DNA of 64,000 nucleotides. It comes from Streptomyces sp. ICC1. GTDB lineage: Bacteria > Actinomycetota > Actinomycetes > Streptomycetales > Streptomycetaceae. Below the pieces are notes generated by a model, which saw nothing but the letters and a program-made list of their open reading frames with translations, was not told where the DNA came from and ran no database searches. Every line of letters starts with the position of its first letter. Position 1 is the stretch's first letter. Shown here in pieces: positions 22,230-30,908 of the stretch. The translations under genes and the position numbers were made by a program. The stretch covers positions 3,996,267-4,060,266 of the forward strand of contig NZ_CP030287.1 of the NCBI RefSeq assembly GCF_003287935.1, given 5' to 3'.

Positions 22230-23514
22230 ACCGTCAGAGCGTGTCTGAAAGATCGTGTAAGTCCGTGATGTGGAAGCCTGGCCCGGGGCTCGGCCTCGGG
22301 CCTGTGGGCCAGGCGGATCGGACGAGTCATGGCAGACAAAAACGAAGCGGCCGCGTCCGTGGCCGGCGACAAGACGGTCGACGAGGTGGTCGAGCGGCTG
22401 CTCGACAAGGCTGACGCCTCGGGGGCGGCCCTGCTCGGTGAGGGCGGGCTGCTGACGGAGATCACCAAGGCCGTTCTGGAGCGGGCTCTGGAAGCCGAGA
22501 TGAGTGAACACCTCGGCTACGAACGCGGAGATCTTGCAGGTCACGGGTCTGGGAACTCCCGCAACGGGACCTCGCCCAAGACGGTGCTGACCGACGCCGG
22601 CGCGGTCACTTTGGCGGTGCCGCGGGACCGAAACGGCGACTTCGAACCGAGGCTGGTACCGAAGAACGCCCGCCGCCTCGCTGGGTTCAACGACCGGATC
22701 CTTTCCCTCTACGCCCGCGGCATGAGCGTGCGCGACATCCGCTCCCACTTCGCCCAGATCTACGGGGTCGAGGTCAGCCCAGACCTGATCAGCAAGGTCA
22801 CCGACGCCGTGATCGACGAGCTCGTGACCTGGCAGAACCGGCCTCTCGACGCGGTCTGGCCGATCATCTACATCGACGCATTGTGGGTGAAAATCCGCTC
22901 TGGCTCGGTGACCTCGAAGCCGGTCTACCTGGCCGTCGGCGTCGACATGAACGGCAGGAAAGACGTCCTGGGCTTGTGGGTCGGCTCCGAGGGTGAGGGC
23001 GCCAGCACCTGGATGGCGGTCCTCTCCGAGCTGCGAAATCGGGGTATCGAGGACGTCTGCATCGTGGTCTGTGACGGGTTGAAGGGCCTGCCGGACGCGG
23101 TCACCGCGACCTGGCCCAAAGCCACCGTCCAAACGTGCGTGATCCACCTGACGAGAGCCTCGCTCAGGCTCTCGTCGTCGCGGGACCACCCGAAGCTGGT
23201 CCCGGCCCTGAAGGCCATCTACACGGCCCCGACCGAGGCCGCAGCCGAGCAGGCCCTCGACCTGTTCGCAGCCTCTGAGCTGGGCGAACGCTATCCGGCG
23301 ATCGTCCGGACCTGGCGGTCGGCTTGGCCGGAGTTCACGCCCTACCTGGCGTTCCCGCCGGCGATAAGGACCGTGGTCTACTCCACGAACATGGTCGAAT
23401 CCATGAACGCCCGGCTCCGCAAGGCCACCCGAAATCGTGGCCATTTCCCCTCGGAGCAGGCCGCGTTGAAGGTCCTCTACCTCGCGGTCCGCGAGCAGAT
23501 CAACCCGAAAGCGC
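22230..23514 (+). mobile_element. IS256-family element 1, 3' end lost
   Basis: The left end lies near GTGTCTGAAAGATCGTGTAAG at 22239-22259 (approximate). The transposase begins at 22329 and loses homology at 23515, precisely where the left end of the oppositely oriented IS256 element begins. The right end and the last ~30 codons of the transposase are absent from the window, so this copy cannot transpose alone. Confidence 0.75.
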
Positions 23515-23576
23515 GGGTCTGTCCAGTAGACGGTGTAACCGTGGTTGGTTTGTGGGTCAGATTCGGTTGCTGGTGA
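22329..23576 (+). pseudogene. IS256-family transposase 1, C-terminus replaced
   Basis: ATG 22329. The Mutator-type transposase is intact through most of its length: GEGGLLTEITKAVLERALEAEM, HLGYERGD, GNSRNGTSPKTV, YIDALWVKI (first Asp), VCDGLKGLPDAV (second Asp), HLTRASLR, and YSTNMVESMNARLRKATRNRG (Glu). After REQINPKAR the normal end is replaced by about 20 residues read from the second element (VCPVDGVTVVGLW...). All DDE residues remain, but the C-terminal helix and the IS right end are gone. Confidence 0.85.
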
Positions 23577-24888
23577 GGCGTCCGTCGAAGGCGATGTCGA
23601 AGGCCTGGAGGGCTCGCTTCCAGCGGGTGGTCCAGCGTTTGCGGCTGGCGCCGGTCGGGTCCAGGGACATCACCGCGAGGTAGACGCACTTCAGAGCCGC
23701 GTTCTCCGAGGGGAAGTGTCCGCGGGCCCGGACCGCCCGGCGGATCCTGGCGTTGACGGAATCGATCGCGTTGGTCGTGCAGACGATCCGGCGGATCTCC
23801 GCGTCGAACTGCAGGAACGGGACGAACTCGGCCCAGGCGTTCTCTCACAACCGCACGATCGCCGGGTACTTCTGTCCCCATTCCTCAGAGAACTCGAGGA
23901 ACCGGCTGGTGGCCGCGTCCTCGGTCGGAGCGGTATAGACCGGCTTCAACGCTTTGGTGATCTTGTCCCAGTCCTGGCGGCCGGCATAGCGGAACGAGGC
24001 CCGAAGGAGGTGGACGACGCAGGTCTGGACGACGGTCTGGGGCCAGACCTCGCCGACCGCGTCGGGCAGGCCCTTCAATCCGTCGCAGACCAGCATCAGC
24101 ACGTCCTCGACGCCGCGGTTCTTCAGCTCGGTCAGGACACGGAGCCAGTGCTTGGCCCCTTCTCCTCCTTCGCCGCCGGCCCACAGCCCGAGGATGTCGC
24201 GGTGGCCTTCGGCTGTAACCGCGAGGGCCACATAGATGGGGCGGTTGGCGACCTGGCCGTCGCGGATCTTCACGTTGATGCAGTCGATGAAGACGACTGG
24301 GTAGACGCGGTCGAGCGGGCGGGCCTGCCATTCGGCCATGCCCTCCAGCACCGAATCGGTGATCGTCGAGATGGTCTGCTTGGAGACCTCGGCTCCGTAG
24401 ACCTCTGCCAGATGAGCCGAGATCTCGCCGTGGGTCAGGCCCTTCGCGGACAGCGAGAGCACCATTTCGTCGACGCCAGTCAGCCGACGCTGGCGCTTCT
24501 TGACGATCTGCGGCTCGAAGGCCCCTTCCCGGTCCCGCGGCACCTCGATCTCCACCGGGCCGACGTCCGTGATGACGGTCTTGGAACGTTTCCCGTTCCT
24601 GGAGTTGCCGCCGTTCTTGCCCGAGGGATCGTGCCGGTCATAACCGAGATGGTCCGTCATCTCGCCCTCCAGAGCGGACTCCAGCAGCCGCTTCGTCAGC
24701 TGCTGGAGCAGACCGCCCTCGCCCGTCAGCTGCAGGCCCTCGGCCTGGGCCCGGGCCACGAGCTCGTTCAGGAACCGGTCATCGACAGCCGTCGGCGAGG
24801 CCCCAGCCTCAGGCGCTATCGCTATGTTCTCGCTGGTCACAGGTGCAATCCTCCATGATCGGAGTTACACCGTTCCTTTTACAGGCCC
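23515..24888 (-). mobile_element. IS256-family element 2, complete ends, damaged transposase
   Basis: Ends GGGTCTGT (23515) and the complement reading GGGCCTGT (from 24888) plus a shared ACGGTGTAAC block about 16 bp inside each end define terminal inverted repeats and a length of 1374 bp. No target duplication is visible: the left neighbour is IS256 element 1 and the right neighbour is unrelated, consistent with a later deletion or recombination. Confidence 0.75.
23557..24840 (-). pseudogene. IS256-family transposase 2 with in-frame TGA
   Basis: ATG 24840 to TGA 23557, 428 codons, with one internal TGA at 23845-23847. Before it: HLGYDRHDPSG, GGNSRNGKRSKTV, FIDCINVKIRDG (Asp), VCDGLKGLPDAVGEVWP (Asp), YPAIVRL. 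After it, in the same frame: ENAWAEFVPFLQFDAEIR, CTTNAIDSVNARIRR (the catalytic acid position) and RLTSNRI. The family has Trp at the stop position (RLWENAWAEF), so TGG to TGA explains it. Truncation before the last catalytic region abolishes activity unless the stop is read through. Confidence 0.88.
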
Positions 24889-25031
24889 TCACCGCTAACC
24901 CGCGTCGGCGAGGTGGTGGCGCCTCCAGCCGACATGTGAAGGCCCACGCGTCAAGCAGACCTGAACCTTGCCCCGACCTGACGGCCAAGGCTGCGCCTGG
25001 GCGCGGGGCCCACCCCATCGAACCCATAGGT

Positions 25032-25295
25032 CTACATGGCGGTCTTGTAGACGATGGTCGTGTTCGGGCAGTCCTCGGCGAGCCCGAGGAGTGCCTGGAC
25101 TTCGGCGTCGTCGGCAGCGAGGTTCCACTTCAGCTTCGTGGCGACCCATGTCGCGGCGTACGTGCAGTGGTAGGCCCCATCCGAGGGCAGCCACTGCGCC
25201 GGGTCCTTGTCGCTCTTGCTCCTGTTGGAGGCGGCGGAGACCGCGAGCAGGGTGTCGGGGCTGTTCTGGTCGTTCGCGTACGCCTCACGCCGCGC
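25032..25295 (-). pseudogene. C-terminal fragment of a DUF1524/HNH family nuclease
   Basis: Minus-strand residues EAYANDQNSPDTLLAVSAASNR, SKSDKDPAQWLPSDGAYHCTY and VATKLKWNLAADDAEVQALL belong to the C-terminal part of the secreted HNH endonuclease family (DUF1524/GmrSD C-terminal type); the ASNRSKSDKD and WLP...CTY motifs are diagnostic. The upstream half with the catalytic His motif is missing; homology ends around 25295. Confidence 0.75.
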
Positions 25296-25400
25296 CGCCC
25301 GCGGAGGCCGGGGGTCGTGCCAAGTTCGTGCTTGTGGTGCGGGCCTTGCGCTTGCGATTATCGCGACTGCTATCCCGCCGACCGGGTGGGCCGCAACCAC

Positions 25401-25571
25401 ATGGGGGAACGTATGCGCGTCTCACGCCTGCTCGCCGCTGCTGTGCTCACCGCGCTCGCCGCTGGCATTGCCGTCCAGTTGGGCGAGGCCGTCGGTCAGG
25501 CCGACTCTCCGGCGCAGCTCGGCTACATCAACATCAACACCCAGGTTCTCCCCCCGCAGCAGCTGGCCTGA
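25401..25571 (+). CDS. Possible 56-aa secreted peptide
   Basis: From ATG 25401 (ATG 25413 alternative) the frame encodes a good signal peptide (RVSRLLAAAVLTALAAGIAVQLGEAVGQA) and then only DSPAQLGYININTQVLPPQQLA before TGA. It could be a true small exported peptide, or the 5' end of a longer gene cut short, since the neighbourhood is full of truncated genes. The following 250 bp holds no gene I can support. Confidence 0.35.
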   Translation: MGERMRVSRLLAAAVLTALAAGIAVQLGEAVGQADSPAQLGYININTQVLPPQQLA

Positions 25572-25819
25572 TCTGTTCGTAGCCAGGCCGCCCGCCCAGG
25601 CCTCGACGAAGACGCCGTCCGCAACCTGTGAATGGGGCGCCGGTGACATCGGATGTCGGCACGGTGGGCATCGTCGGGGACAGCCTGGACTGGGCCGGTT
25701 TTACCCTGCCCAGTAGGCCGCTGTCACGCTGATGGTGAGAACCGTCGTGCTTCGGCTCATCGCAGCACACCAATGGGCTGGTGCCGTCCCCGTCGCCGCT
25801 CGCTAACGGCGATCCCAAG

Positions 25820-27391
25820 TCAGCTAGAGATTCCAGGCATCTGGTCCAACAGGCCCTGCACCGCTGCGTCGGCGGCGCGCTGGTAGAGGGTGCTGCGCAG
25901 TTGCTCATAGGTCCGCCTGATCAAGCCAGCTTCTGGCGCGGGGTCGGCGGCAGCAGCGGCGAGTTCCTGAGCGTGGCCGATGATTTCCTCGCGTTCTGCA
26001 ACGGCCACATCCATGGTGGAGGCGGCCTCAAGAACCTTCTGCGCGAACTCGGCGAGGTCCTTGAGGTCGGCTCCGATGTTCATCGTGTTGCCGGTCCCGA
26101 ACTGGTTGTTGCCACCGTAGTTGTAGACGGTGCCGATGCTGAATCCGGGCTGATCGGTCATGAACTTCCTTACGTAGACGGGATCGGTCAGCCCACACTC
26201 AATACCGAGTGACGTCAGCCGCGCCAGTGCTTCGGGATGCCCGTTCGCAGGTTCAACCGTGACCAGCCTCTTCTCCGCGAGGTAGCGCGCGCAGGCGAGA
26301 ATCTCGTCCAGGGACAACGGCTCACCTTCGAAGTGCGACAGGGGAAGGCGCAGGAATTGACCCAGGTCGAGAACGCAGTTCGGATACCGCTCCATGGCGG
26401 CAGCCACCAGAGCGCTCGTCGTGTAGTCGAACCGTACCGCCCGACTCGTTGAGGCCCGCAGCAGGGCCTCCGCGCGCTGAGCTCCAGTCGGCGTGAGCCG
26501 GACCCTCAGCCCCGCACCGGTCTTCTCGAACTCGATGGTCCCGTGTCGTTCGGACATTTCAAGGACCCCGCGGAGACGCGGCTGCGTGATCGCCTGTTCC
26601 TGCTGATACGTGTGCAGGTTCGTCCACTGCGAGATGTCTCCGTCGGCCTGCCTGAAGACCTTCATCAGCAGCCGGGCTGCATGCGCTTCGAGGGAAGGGT
26701 CAGCGGTCTGCTGCGGGAGGAAGACCTCCGCGACCGCGAGCGGATCGAATCGTTCACCACGGACCGCACGGCGCGGCATCAGCGACTCGCGGATCTTCCA
26801 GTAGTCGCCGATGTCACGGATGCTCCGGAAGTGCCTGATCGACCGGCCGGGGCCGATGTAGGAGCCAGGGACAGACCAGCCGCCCGAACCCAATCCAGAC
26901 CCCGTACACCAGGGTTCGCGTCGGATCAGGTCGAGTACTGCGTCGAAGCAGGGCACATCGCGGTCCTTGGTCATCGCCTTGAGCAGAGTCGACGTCTCCA
27001 GGTGGTAGTACTCCTGGGTAGAGGGGTTTCGCCGAGCGCCAGGGACACCAGGACTGGCTAGCAAGCGGACCACGTTCAGGAAGCTGTAGACAGTATCGAA
27101 CGCGCTGTCGCTGATGCCGCAGTGCGCCACCCCGCCGATGGTCAGCTCCAGCGGAAGGTCCGCGGGTGGCACGGGACGTGAACCGTCCGGATGCCCGTAC
27201 ACAAGGTGCTCTGGTAGCTCTGCGAGCACGTCGGCTATGTCCCACCCTCGGGTGTCGAAGGCCAGGTCGAGTTCTCCGAAGGTCGGCCATGTGGAGTGCT
27301 CTGCGCGGTGTTCCCAAATGCTGTTCAGCAGGGTGTGCCCGGCGTTTGACGGCGCGGGAAGTGACTCGGATCCGGGGATGCGTGCGTTCAC
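25820..27391 (-). CDS. 523-aa protein of unrecognised family; candidate conflict/defence protein
   Basis: GTG 27391 start. Residues ~15-65 (LLNSIWEHRAEHSTWPTFGEL...WDIADVLAELPEHLVYG) resemble a small N-terminal domain seen in several uncharacterised actinobacterial proteins. The middle is alpha/beta with FDAVLDLIRREPWCTG and a Ser/Gly-rich loop. Around 290-345 a beta hairpin (GTIEFEKTGAGLRVRLTPTGAQRAEALL) and at 375-420 a winged-helix-like unit (LSLDEILACARYLAEKRLVTVE) appear. Then GTVYNYGGNNQFGTGN plus MNIG, an Asn/Gly repeat forming a beta-turn segment that in many bacterial conflict proteins links sensor and effector parts, and a C-terminal coiled helix bundle. Monocistronic, at the edge of the island next to core genes. 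No enzyme motif seen; a defence role is inference from architecture and place. Confidence 0.7.
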   Translation of the reverse strand: MNARIPGSESLPAPSNAGHTLLNSIWEHRAEHSTWPTFGELDLAFDTRGWDIADVLAELPEHLVYGHPDGSRPVPPADLPLELTIGGVAHCGISDSAFDTVYSFLNVVRLLASPGVPGARRNPSTQEYYHLETSTLLKAMTKDRDVPCFDAVLDLIRREPWCTGSGLGSGGWSVPGSYIGPGRSIRHFRSIRDIGDYWKIRESLMPRRAVRGERFDPLAVAEVFLPQQTADPSLEAHAARLLMKVFRQADGDISQWTNLHTYQQEQAITQPRLRGVLEMSERHGTIEFEKTGAGLRVRLTPTGAQRAEALLRASTSRAVRFDYTTSALVAAAMERYPNCVLDLGQFLRLPLSHFEGEPLSLDEILACARYLAEKRLVTVEPANGHPEALARLTSLGIECGLTDPVYVRKFMTDQPGFSIGTVYNYGGNNQFGTGNTMNIGADLKDLAEFAQKVLEAASTMDVAVAEREEIIGHAQELAAAAADPAPEAGLIRRTYEQLRSTLYQRAADAAVQGLLDQMPGISS

Positions 27392-27719
27392 CGTGTCAGT
27401 GTGGCTGCCTCGTACCCGAGTGTCAGCCAAGCCAGTGGTTGCCGGCAGCTGCAGACGGTGTGGGAGAGCGTCGCCTTGTGTGCTGAGGGGGTGGGGTGGG
27501 TGTGGCGTCGGGATGCGTTGCACTGCGGACGCAGGTTCCCCCCGGGGTGGTCGTCGCTTGTGAATGACAGATTCCGCTTCCTTGGGCCGGTCCTCGGCCG
27601 GTTCACCGCCCCCGCTCCATCCCATGACGCCCTGCCGGGTACGGCGCCGTGTCGTGGCCCTGCCGCTGTCCCTTATTCCCCAGCCGAGTAGGCACCGGAA
27701 CCCCGTAGGCTGCTCCCTC
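27392..27719. other. 328-bp divergent intergenic region at the island boundary
   Basis: Separates the minus-strand unknown gene from the plus-strand ABC transporter and marks the return to core genome. It should hold both promoters. Frames crossing it have poor codon bias. I see no repeat or attachment-site pair. Confidence 0.45.
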
Positions 27720-28760
27720 GTGAGTACGGGCACAGCACAGGCTGACACGGGCACGGCAGCGGCCGCGGGAGCGGCTCCCGACGTGGTCTGCGCGGTGCGT
27801 GACCTGGTCAAGACGTACCCCGCGGTCCGGGGACGCCGCGGAGCTCCCGCCCTGCCCGAGACCCGCGCCACCGACGGGATCTCCCTGGACGTGCGGCGCG
27901 GCGAGATCTTCGGCCTGCTCGGCCCCAACGGCGCCGGCAAGTCCACCCTGGTCCGCCAGCTCACCGGGCTGATGCGGCCGGACTCGGGCTCGGTCTCCCT
28001 GCTCGGCCACGACCTCGTGCGCCACCCCGAGCGGGCGGCCCGGCTGCTGTCCTACCTCGGGCAGGAGTCCACCGCCCTCGACGAGCTCACCGTGTCCCTG
28101 GCCGCCGAGACCACCGGCCGGCTGCGCGGGCTCGGCCTGCGCACGGCGCGCGCCGAGCGGGACGCCGTCCTGGAGGAGCTCGGGCTCACCGAGATCGCGG
28201 GCCGGCCCCTGAAGAAGCTCTCCGGCGGACAGCGGCGCCTCGCCTGCTTCGCCGCCGCACTGGTGGGCGAGCGGCCCGTGCTCGTCCTCGACGAGCCCAC
28301 GACCGGCATGGACCCCGTGGCCCGGCGCGCCGTCTGGTCCGCCGTCGACCGCCGCCGCGCCGAGAGCGGGGCCACCGTGCTACTGGTCACCCACAACGTC
28401 ATCGAGGCCGAGACCGTCCTCGACCGGGTCGCCGTCATCGACCAGGGCCGGGTCATCGCCTGCGACACCCCGGCCGGGCTGAAGGCCGAGGTCTCCGGCG
28501 AGGTCCGCCTGGAACTCGTCTGGCGCACGGCCGCGCCGCTGGAGATCCCGGAGGTCGCCGCGCTCGCCGCGTCGGCCGCCGCATCGGGGCGGCGCTGGGT
28601 GCTGCGGCTCGGACCGGACGAGGCGCGGGCGGCGGTGGCCGCCGTGACCGGCGGCCCGGCCTTCGCCGCCCTCGACGACTTCACGCTGGCGACGCCGAGC
28701 CTGGAGGACGTGTACCTCGCACTGGGCGGGCGTACGTCGAAGGGACTGGTGAAGGCGTGA
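27720..28760 (+). CDS. ABC transporter ATP-binding protein
   Basis: 346 residues from GTG 27720. Walker A GLLGPNGAGKST, Q-loop YLGQEST, signature LSGGQRR, Walker B VLVLDEPTTGMD, H-loop LLVTHNV. The C-terminal ~80 residues form the extra domain typical of DrrA/CcmA-like ABC-2 exporters. An insertion in the N-terminal region (RGRRGAPALPETRA) lies between the first two strands. The gene overlaps the permease gene by four bases (GTGA). Together they make an ABC-2 exporter; substrate unknown. Confidence 0.92.
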   Translation: MSTGTAQADTGTAAAAGAAPDVVCAVRDLVKTYPAVRGRRGAPALPETRATDGISLDVRRGEIFGLLGPNGAGKSTLVRQLTGLMRPDSGSVSLLGHDLVRHPERAARLLSYLGQESTALDELTVSLAAETTGRLRGLGLRTARAERDAVLEELGLTEIAGRPLKKLSGGQRRLACFAAALVGERPVLVLDEPTTGMDPVARRAVWSAVDRRRAESGATVLLVTHNVIEAETVLDRVAVIDQGRVIACDTPAGLKAEVSGEVRLELVWRTAAPLEIPEVAALAASAAASGRRWVLRLGPDEARAAVAAVTGGPAFAALDDFTLATPSLEDVYLALGGRTSKGLVKA

Positions 28761-29587
28761 GCTCCACGGCCACGGGCACTCCCGCACCCGAGGCGGCCAC
28801 GGGCACCCCGGTACCCGCCGCGGCCACCGCACCGGGCCCCCTGGCTCCGCGCGCCCGGTTCTTCCCGGCCCTCGCCGCCGTCTACCGGGCGCAGCTGTCC
28901 CGGGCGCGGGTCTCGCGGATCCCGCTGCTCTTCGTCGCCACCTTCCAGTCCGTCGGGATCATGATCCTGATGCGGGGAGTCGTCGACGGGGGCTCCGAGG
29001 CGCGCGCCGTCGTGGCCGGCTCCTCCGTGCTGGTCGTCGCCTTCGTCGCGCTGAACCTGCTCGCGCAGTACTTCGGACAGCTCCGGGCGAGCGGCGGGCT
29101 GGACCACTACGCCACCCTGCCCGTGCCGCCCGCCTCGGTGGTGCTGGGCACGGCCGCCGCGTACGCCTCCTTCACCCTGCCCGGCACCCTGGTCACGGCC
29201 GTCTTCGGCTGCGTGCTGTTCGGGCTGCCGATGGGCGGGCTGTGGATCCTGGCCGCCGTGGTGCCGCTGGCCGGGGCCGCGCTCGCCGGACTCGGCGCGG
29301 CGCTGGGACTGCTCGCGCCGCGGCAGGAGCTGGCCACGCTGGCCGGACAGCTCGGCATGTCCGCCGCACTGCTGCTGGGCGTACTGCCGCCCGAGCGGAT
29401 GCCGGACGTCATCGTGTGGACCCGGGACCTGCTGCCGTCCACGTACGGGGTGGAGGCCTTCGCCCGCACCTTCGCACCGCACCCGGACTGGGCGGCGGTC
29501 CTCCTGGACCTCGGCGTGTGCGGGGCGGTCGGCGTTCTGTCCCTGGCCGTGGCGACCTGGGCGTACCGGCGGGCCGCGGTCCGCTGA
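28757..29587 (+). CDS. ABC-2 type permease
   Basis: 276 residues from GTG 28757, overlapping the ATPase stop. After a low-complexity Thr/Ala/Pro start there are six hydrophobic helices (ISRIPLLFVATFQSVGIMIL, VLVVAFVALNLLAQYFG, YASFTLPGTLVTAVFGCVLF, ILAAVVPLAGAALAGLGAALGL, AGQLGMSAALLLGVLPP, LGVCGAVGVLSLAVATWAY). The ALLLGVLPPERMPD segment before the last helix is typical of ABC-2 permeases. It forms the membrane half of the exporter with the preceding ATPase. Confidence 0.88.
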   Translation: MSSTATGTPAPEAATGTPVPAAATAPGPLAPRARFFPALAAVYRAQLSRARVSRIPLLFVATFQSVGIMILMRGVVDGGSEARAVVAGSSVLVVAFVALNLLAQYFGQLRASGGLDHYATLPVPPASVVLGTAAAYASFTLPGTLVTAVFGCVLFGLPMGGLWILAAVVPLAGAALAGLGAALGLLAPRQELATLAGQLGMSAALLLGVLPPERMPDVIVWTRDLLPSTYGVEAFARTFAPHPDWAAVLLDLGVCGAVGVLSLAVATWAYRRAAVR

Positions 29588-29640
29588 CGACGGGGGCGGC
29601 CGACCCCTCCGCCCGTCCGGGGACCTGGCACGATGTGGGG

Positions 29641-30387
29641 GTGACCGAAGCCGTGACCCCTTATGACAAGGCCGACCAGCCGCCGCTGTCGTCGCCTTCG
29701 CCTTTCCCTGAGTCCTCGCCCGAGCCGGTGCTCTCCCCGGCCGACATCCGCGACGGGGCCGCCATCGCCCTGGTCCTGGGCGTGGCCGGGGTCCTGCTCG
29801 GTGTGCTGTGGGCGTGGCTGGCGCCGCGCGTGCAGCTCGTCTCGAACGGGGAGGCCGTGTTCTTGCGGAACACCGAGAGCGAGGCGCGCATCGGGGCCGA
29901 CGCGACGTTCTTCCTGCTGTCCGCCGGCTTCGGTGTGCTCAGCGCGGTCGCCGTCTTCCTGTGGCGCCGGCGCGGGGGAGTCCCGCAGGTCGTCGGGCTC
30001 GCGGCCGGTTCGGCCTTCGCCGCGCTGGTGGGCTGGCGCGTGGGCCTGTGGCTGGGCCCGTCCCCGGACGTCGTGGCGGTCGCCCGGCGGGTGGGCAAGT
30101 CGGTCCCCTTCGACGCCCCGCTGGAACTGATGGCGCACGGGACCCTGCTCGTCTGGCCGATGGTCGCGGTGATCGTCCACCTGGCGCTGACGGCCCTGTG
30201 GGGGCCGCGCGAGCCCGCACCGGCGATGTCGGTGTCCTGGCCCGCCGCGGGGTACTACGCCGCGCCCGCCGCACCCGGATCCGATGCGGCCCCGGGCGCT
30301 CCCGGTGCTCCCGGTGTCCACGGCTCCGCCGCCGGCCCGCAGGACCAGCCGGCGGGACCCTCGGCGCCGGAGCCCCCGCGCCCCTGA
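29641..30387 (+). CDS. Four-helix membrane protein with Pro/Gly-rich tail
   Basis: 248 residues from GTG 29641, 53 bp after the permease. Acidic/Pro-rich N-terminus, then helices DGAAIALVLGVAGVLLGVLWAWL, FFLLSAGFGVLSAVAVFLW, VVGLAAGSAFAALVGWRVGLWLG and LVWPMVAVIVHLALTALWG. The pattern of an extracytoplasmic loop after helix 1 (VQLVSNGEAVFLRNTESEARIGADATF) is recurrent in Streptomyces DUF2567-like membrane proteins. The tail is Gly/Ala/Pro-rich and disordered. Function unknown. Confidence 0.8.
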   Translation: MTEAVTPYDKADQPPLSSPSPFPESSPEPVLSPADIRDGAAIALVLGVAGVLLGVLWAWLAPRVQLVSNGEAVFLRNTESEARIGADATFFLLSAGFGVLSAVAVFLWRRRGGVPQVVGLAAGSAFAALVGWRVGLWLGPSPDVVAVARRVGKSVPFDAPLELMAHGTLLVWPMVAVIVHLALTALWGPREPAPAMSVSWPAAGYYAAPAAPGSDAAPGAPGAPGVHGSAAGPQDQPAGPSAPEPPRP

Positions 30388-30400
30388 CCGGGGGACGGGG

Positions 30401-30889
30401 CTACGCGCGGGCGATCGGGGCGAGCGCGGCCGCCGTCAGGCCGGTGAGCGCCGAGGGCGCGAGCTCGACCTCCAGGCCGCGCCGGCCCGCCGACACGCAG
30501 ATCGTCGCGAACTGCTCGGCCGAGGCGTCCAGGACCGTCCGCAGCCGCTTGCGCTGCCCCAGCGGGGAGATCCCGCCCAGCACGTAGCCCGTGGTGCGCT
30601 CCGCCAGGGCGGGGTCGGCCATCGCCGCCCGCTTGCCGCCCACGGCCGAGGCCAGGGCCTTCAGGTCGAGGCTGCCGGAGACCGGCACCACCGCCACCAC
30701 CAGCGAGCCGTCCACATCGGCGAGCAGGGTCTTGAAGACCCGCGCCGCGGAGACCCCCAGGGCCTGCGCGGCCTCCTCGCCGTAGGACGGGTGCGCCGGG
30801 TCGTGGTCGTAGGCGTGGACGGTGAAATCGGCGCCGGCCGCAGTCAGGGCCACGATCGCCGGGGTGCCCGCGGGTTTCTTCTTCGCCAT
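30401..30889 (-). CDS. ybaK: Cys-tRNA(Pro)/Cys-tRNA deacylase YbaK/EbsC
   Basis: 162 residues. YbaK hydrolyses Cys mischarged on tRNA-Pro in trans, protecting translation fidelity. Motifs: TPAIVALTAAGADFTVHAYDHDP, the catalytic-Lys segment RVFKTLLADVDG, VVPVSGSLDLKALASAVGGKRAAMA, GYVLGGISPLGQ. Full length for the family. It converges on the membrane protein at 30387 with a 13-bp gap and precedes the Lon-domain gene on the same strand by 19 bp. Confidence 0.92.
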   Translation of the reverse strand: MAKKKPAGTPAIVALTAAGADFTVHAYDHDPAHPSYGEEAAQALGVSAARVFKTLLADVDGSLVVAVVPVSGSLDLKALASAVGGKRAAMADPALAERTTGYVLGGISPLGQRKRLRTVLDASAEQFATICVSAGRRGLEVELAPSALTGLTAAALAPIARA

Positions 30890-30908
30890 CGGTCCTCCGT
30901 CGGACGCG

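Noticed and set aside
25820..27964. Longer (714-codon) version of the unknown gene
   Set aside because: The extra 190 residues are low-bias and overlap the ABC transporter promoter and start; GTG 27391 fits codon bias.
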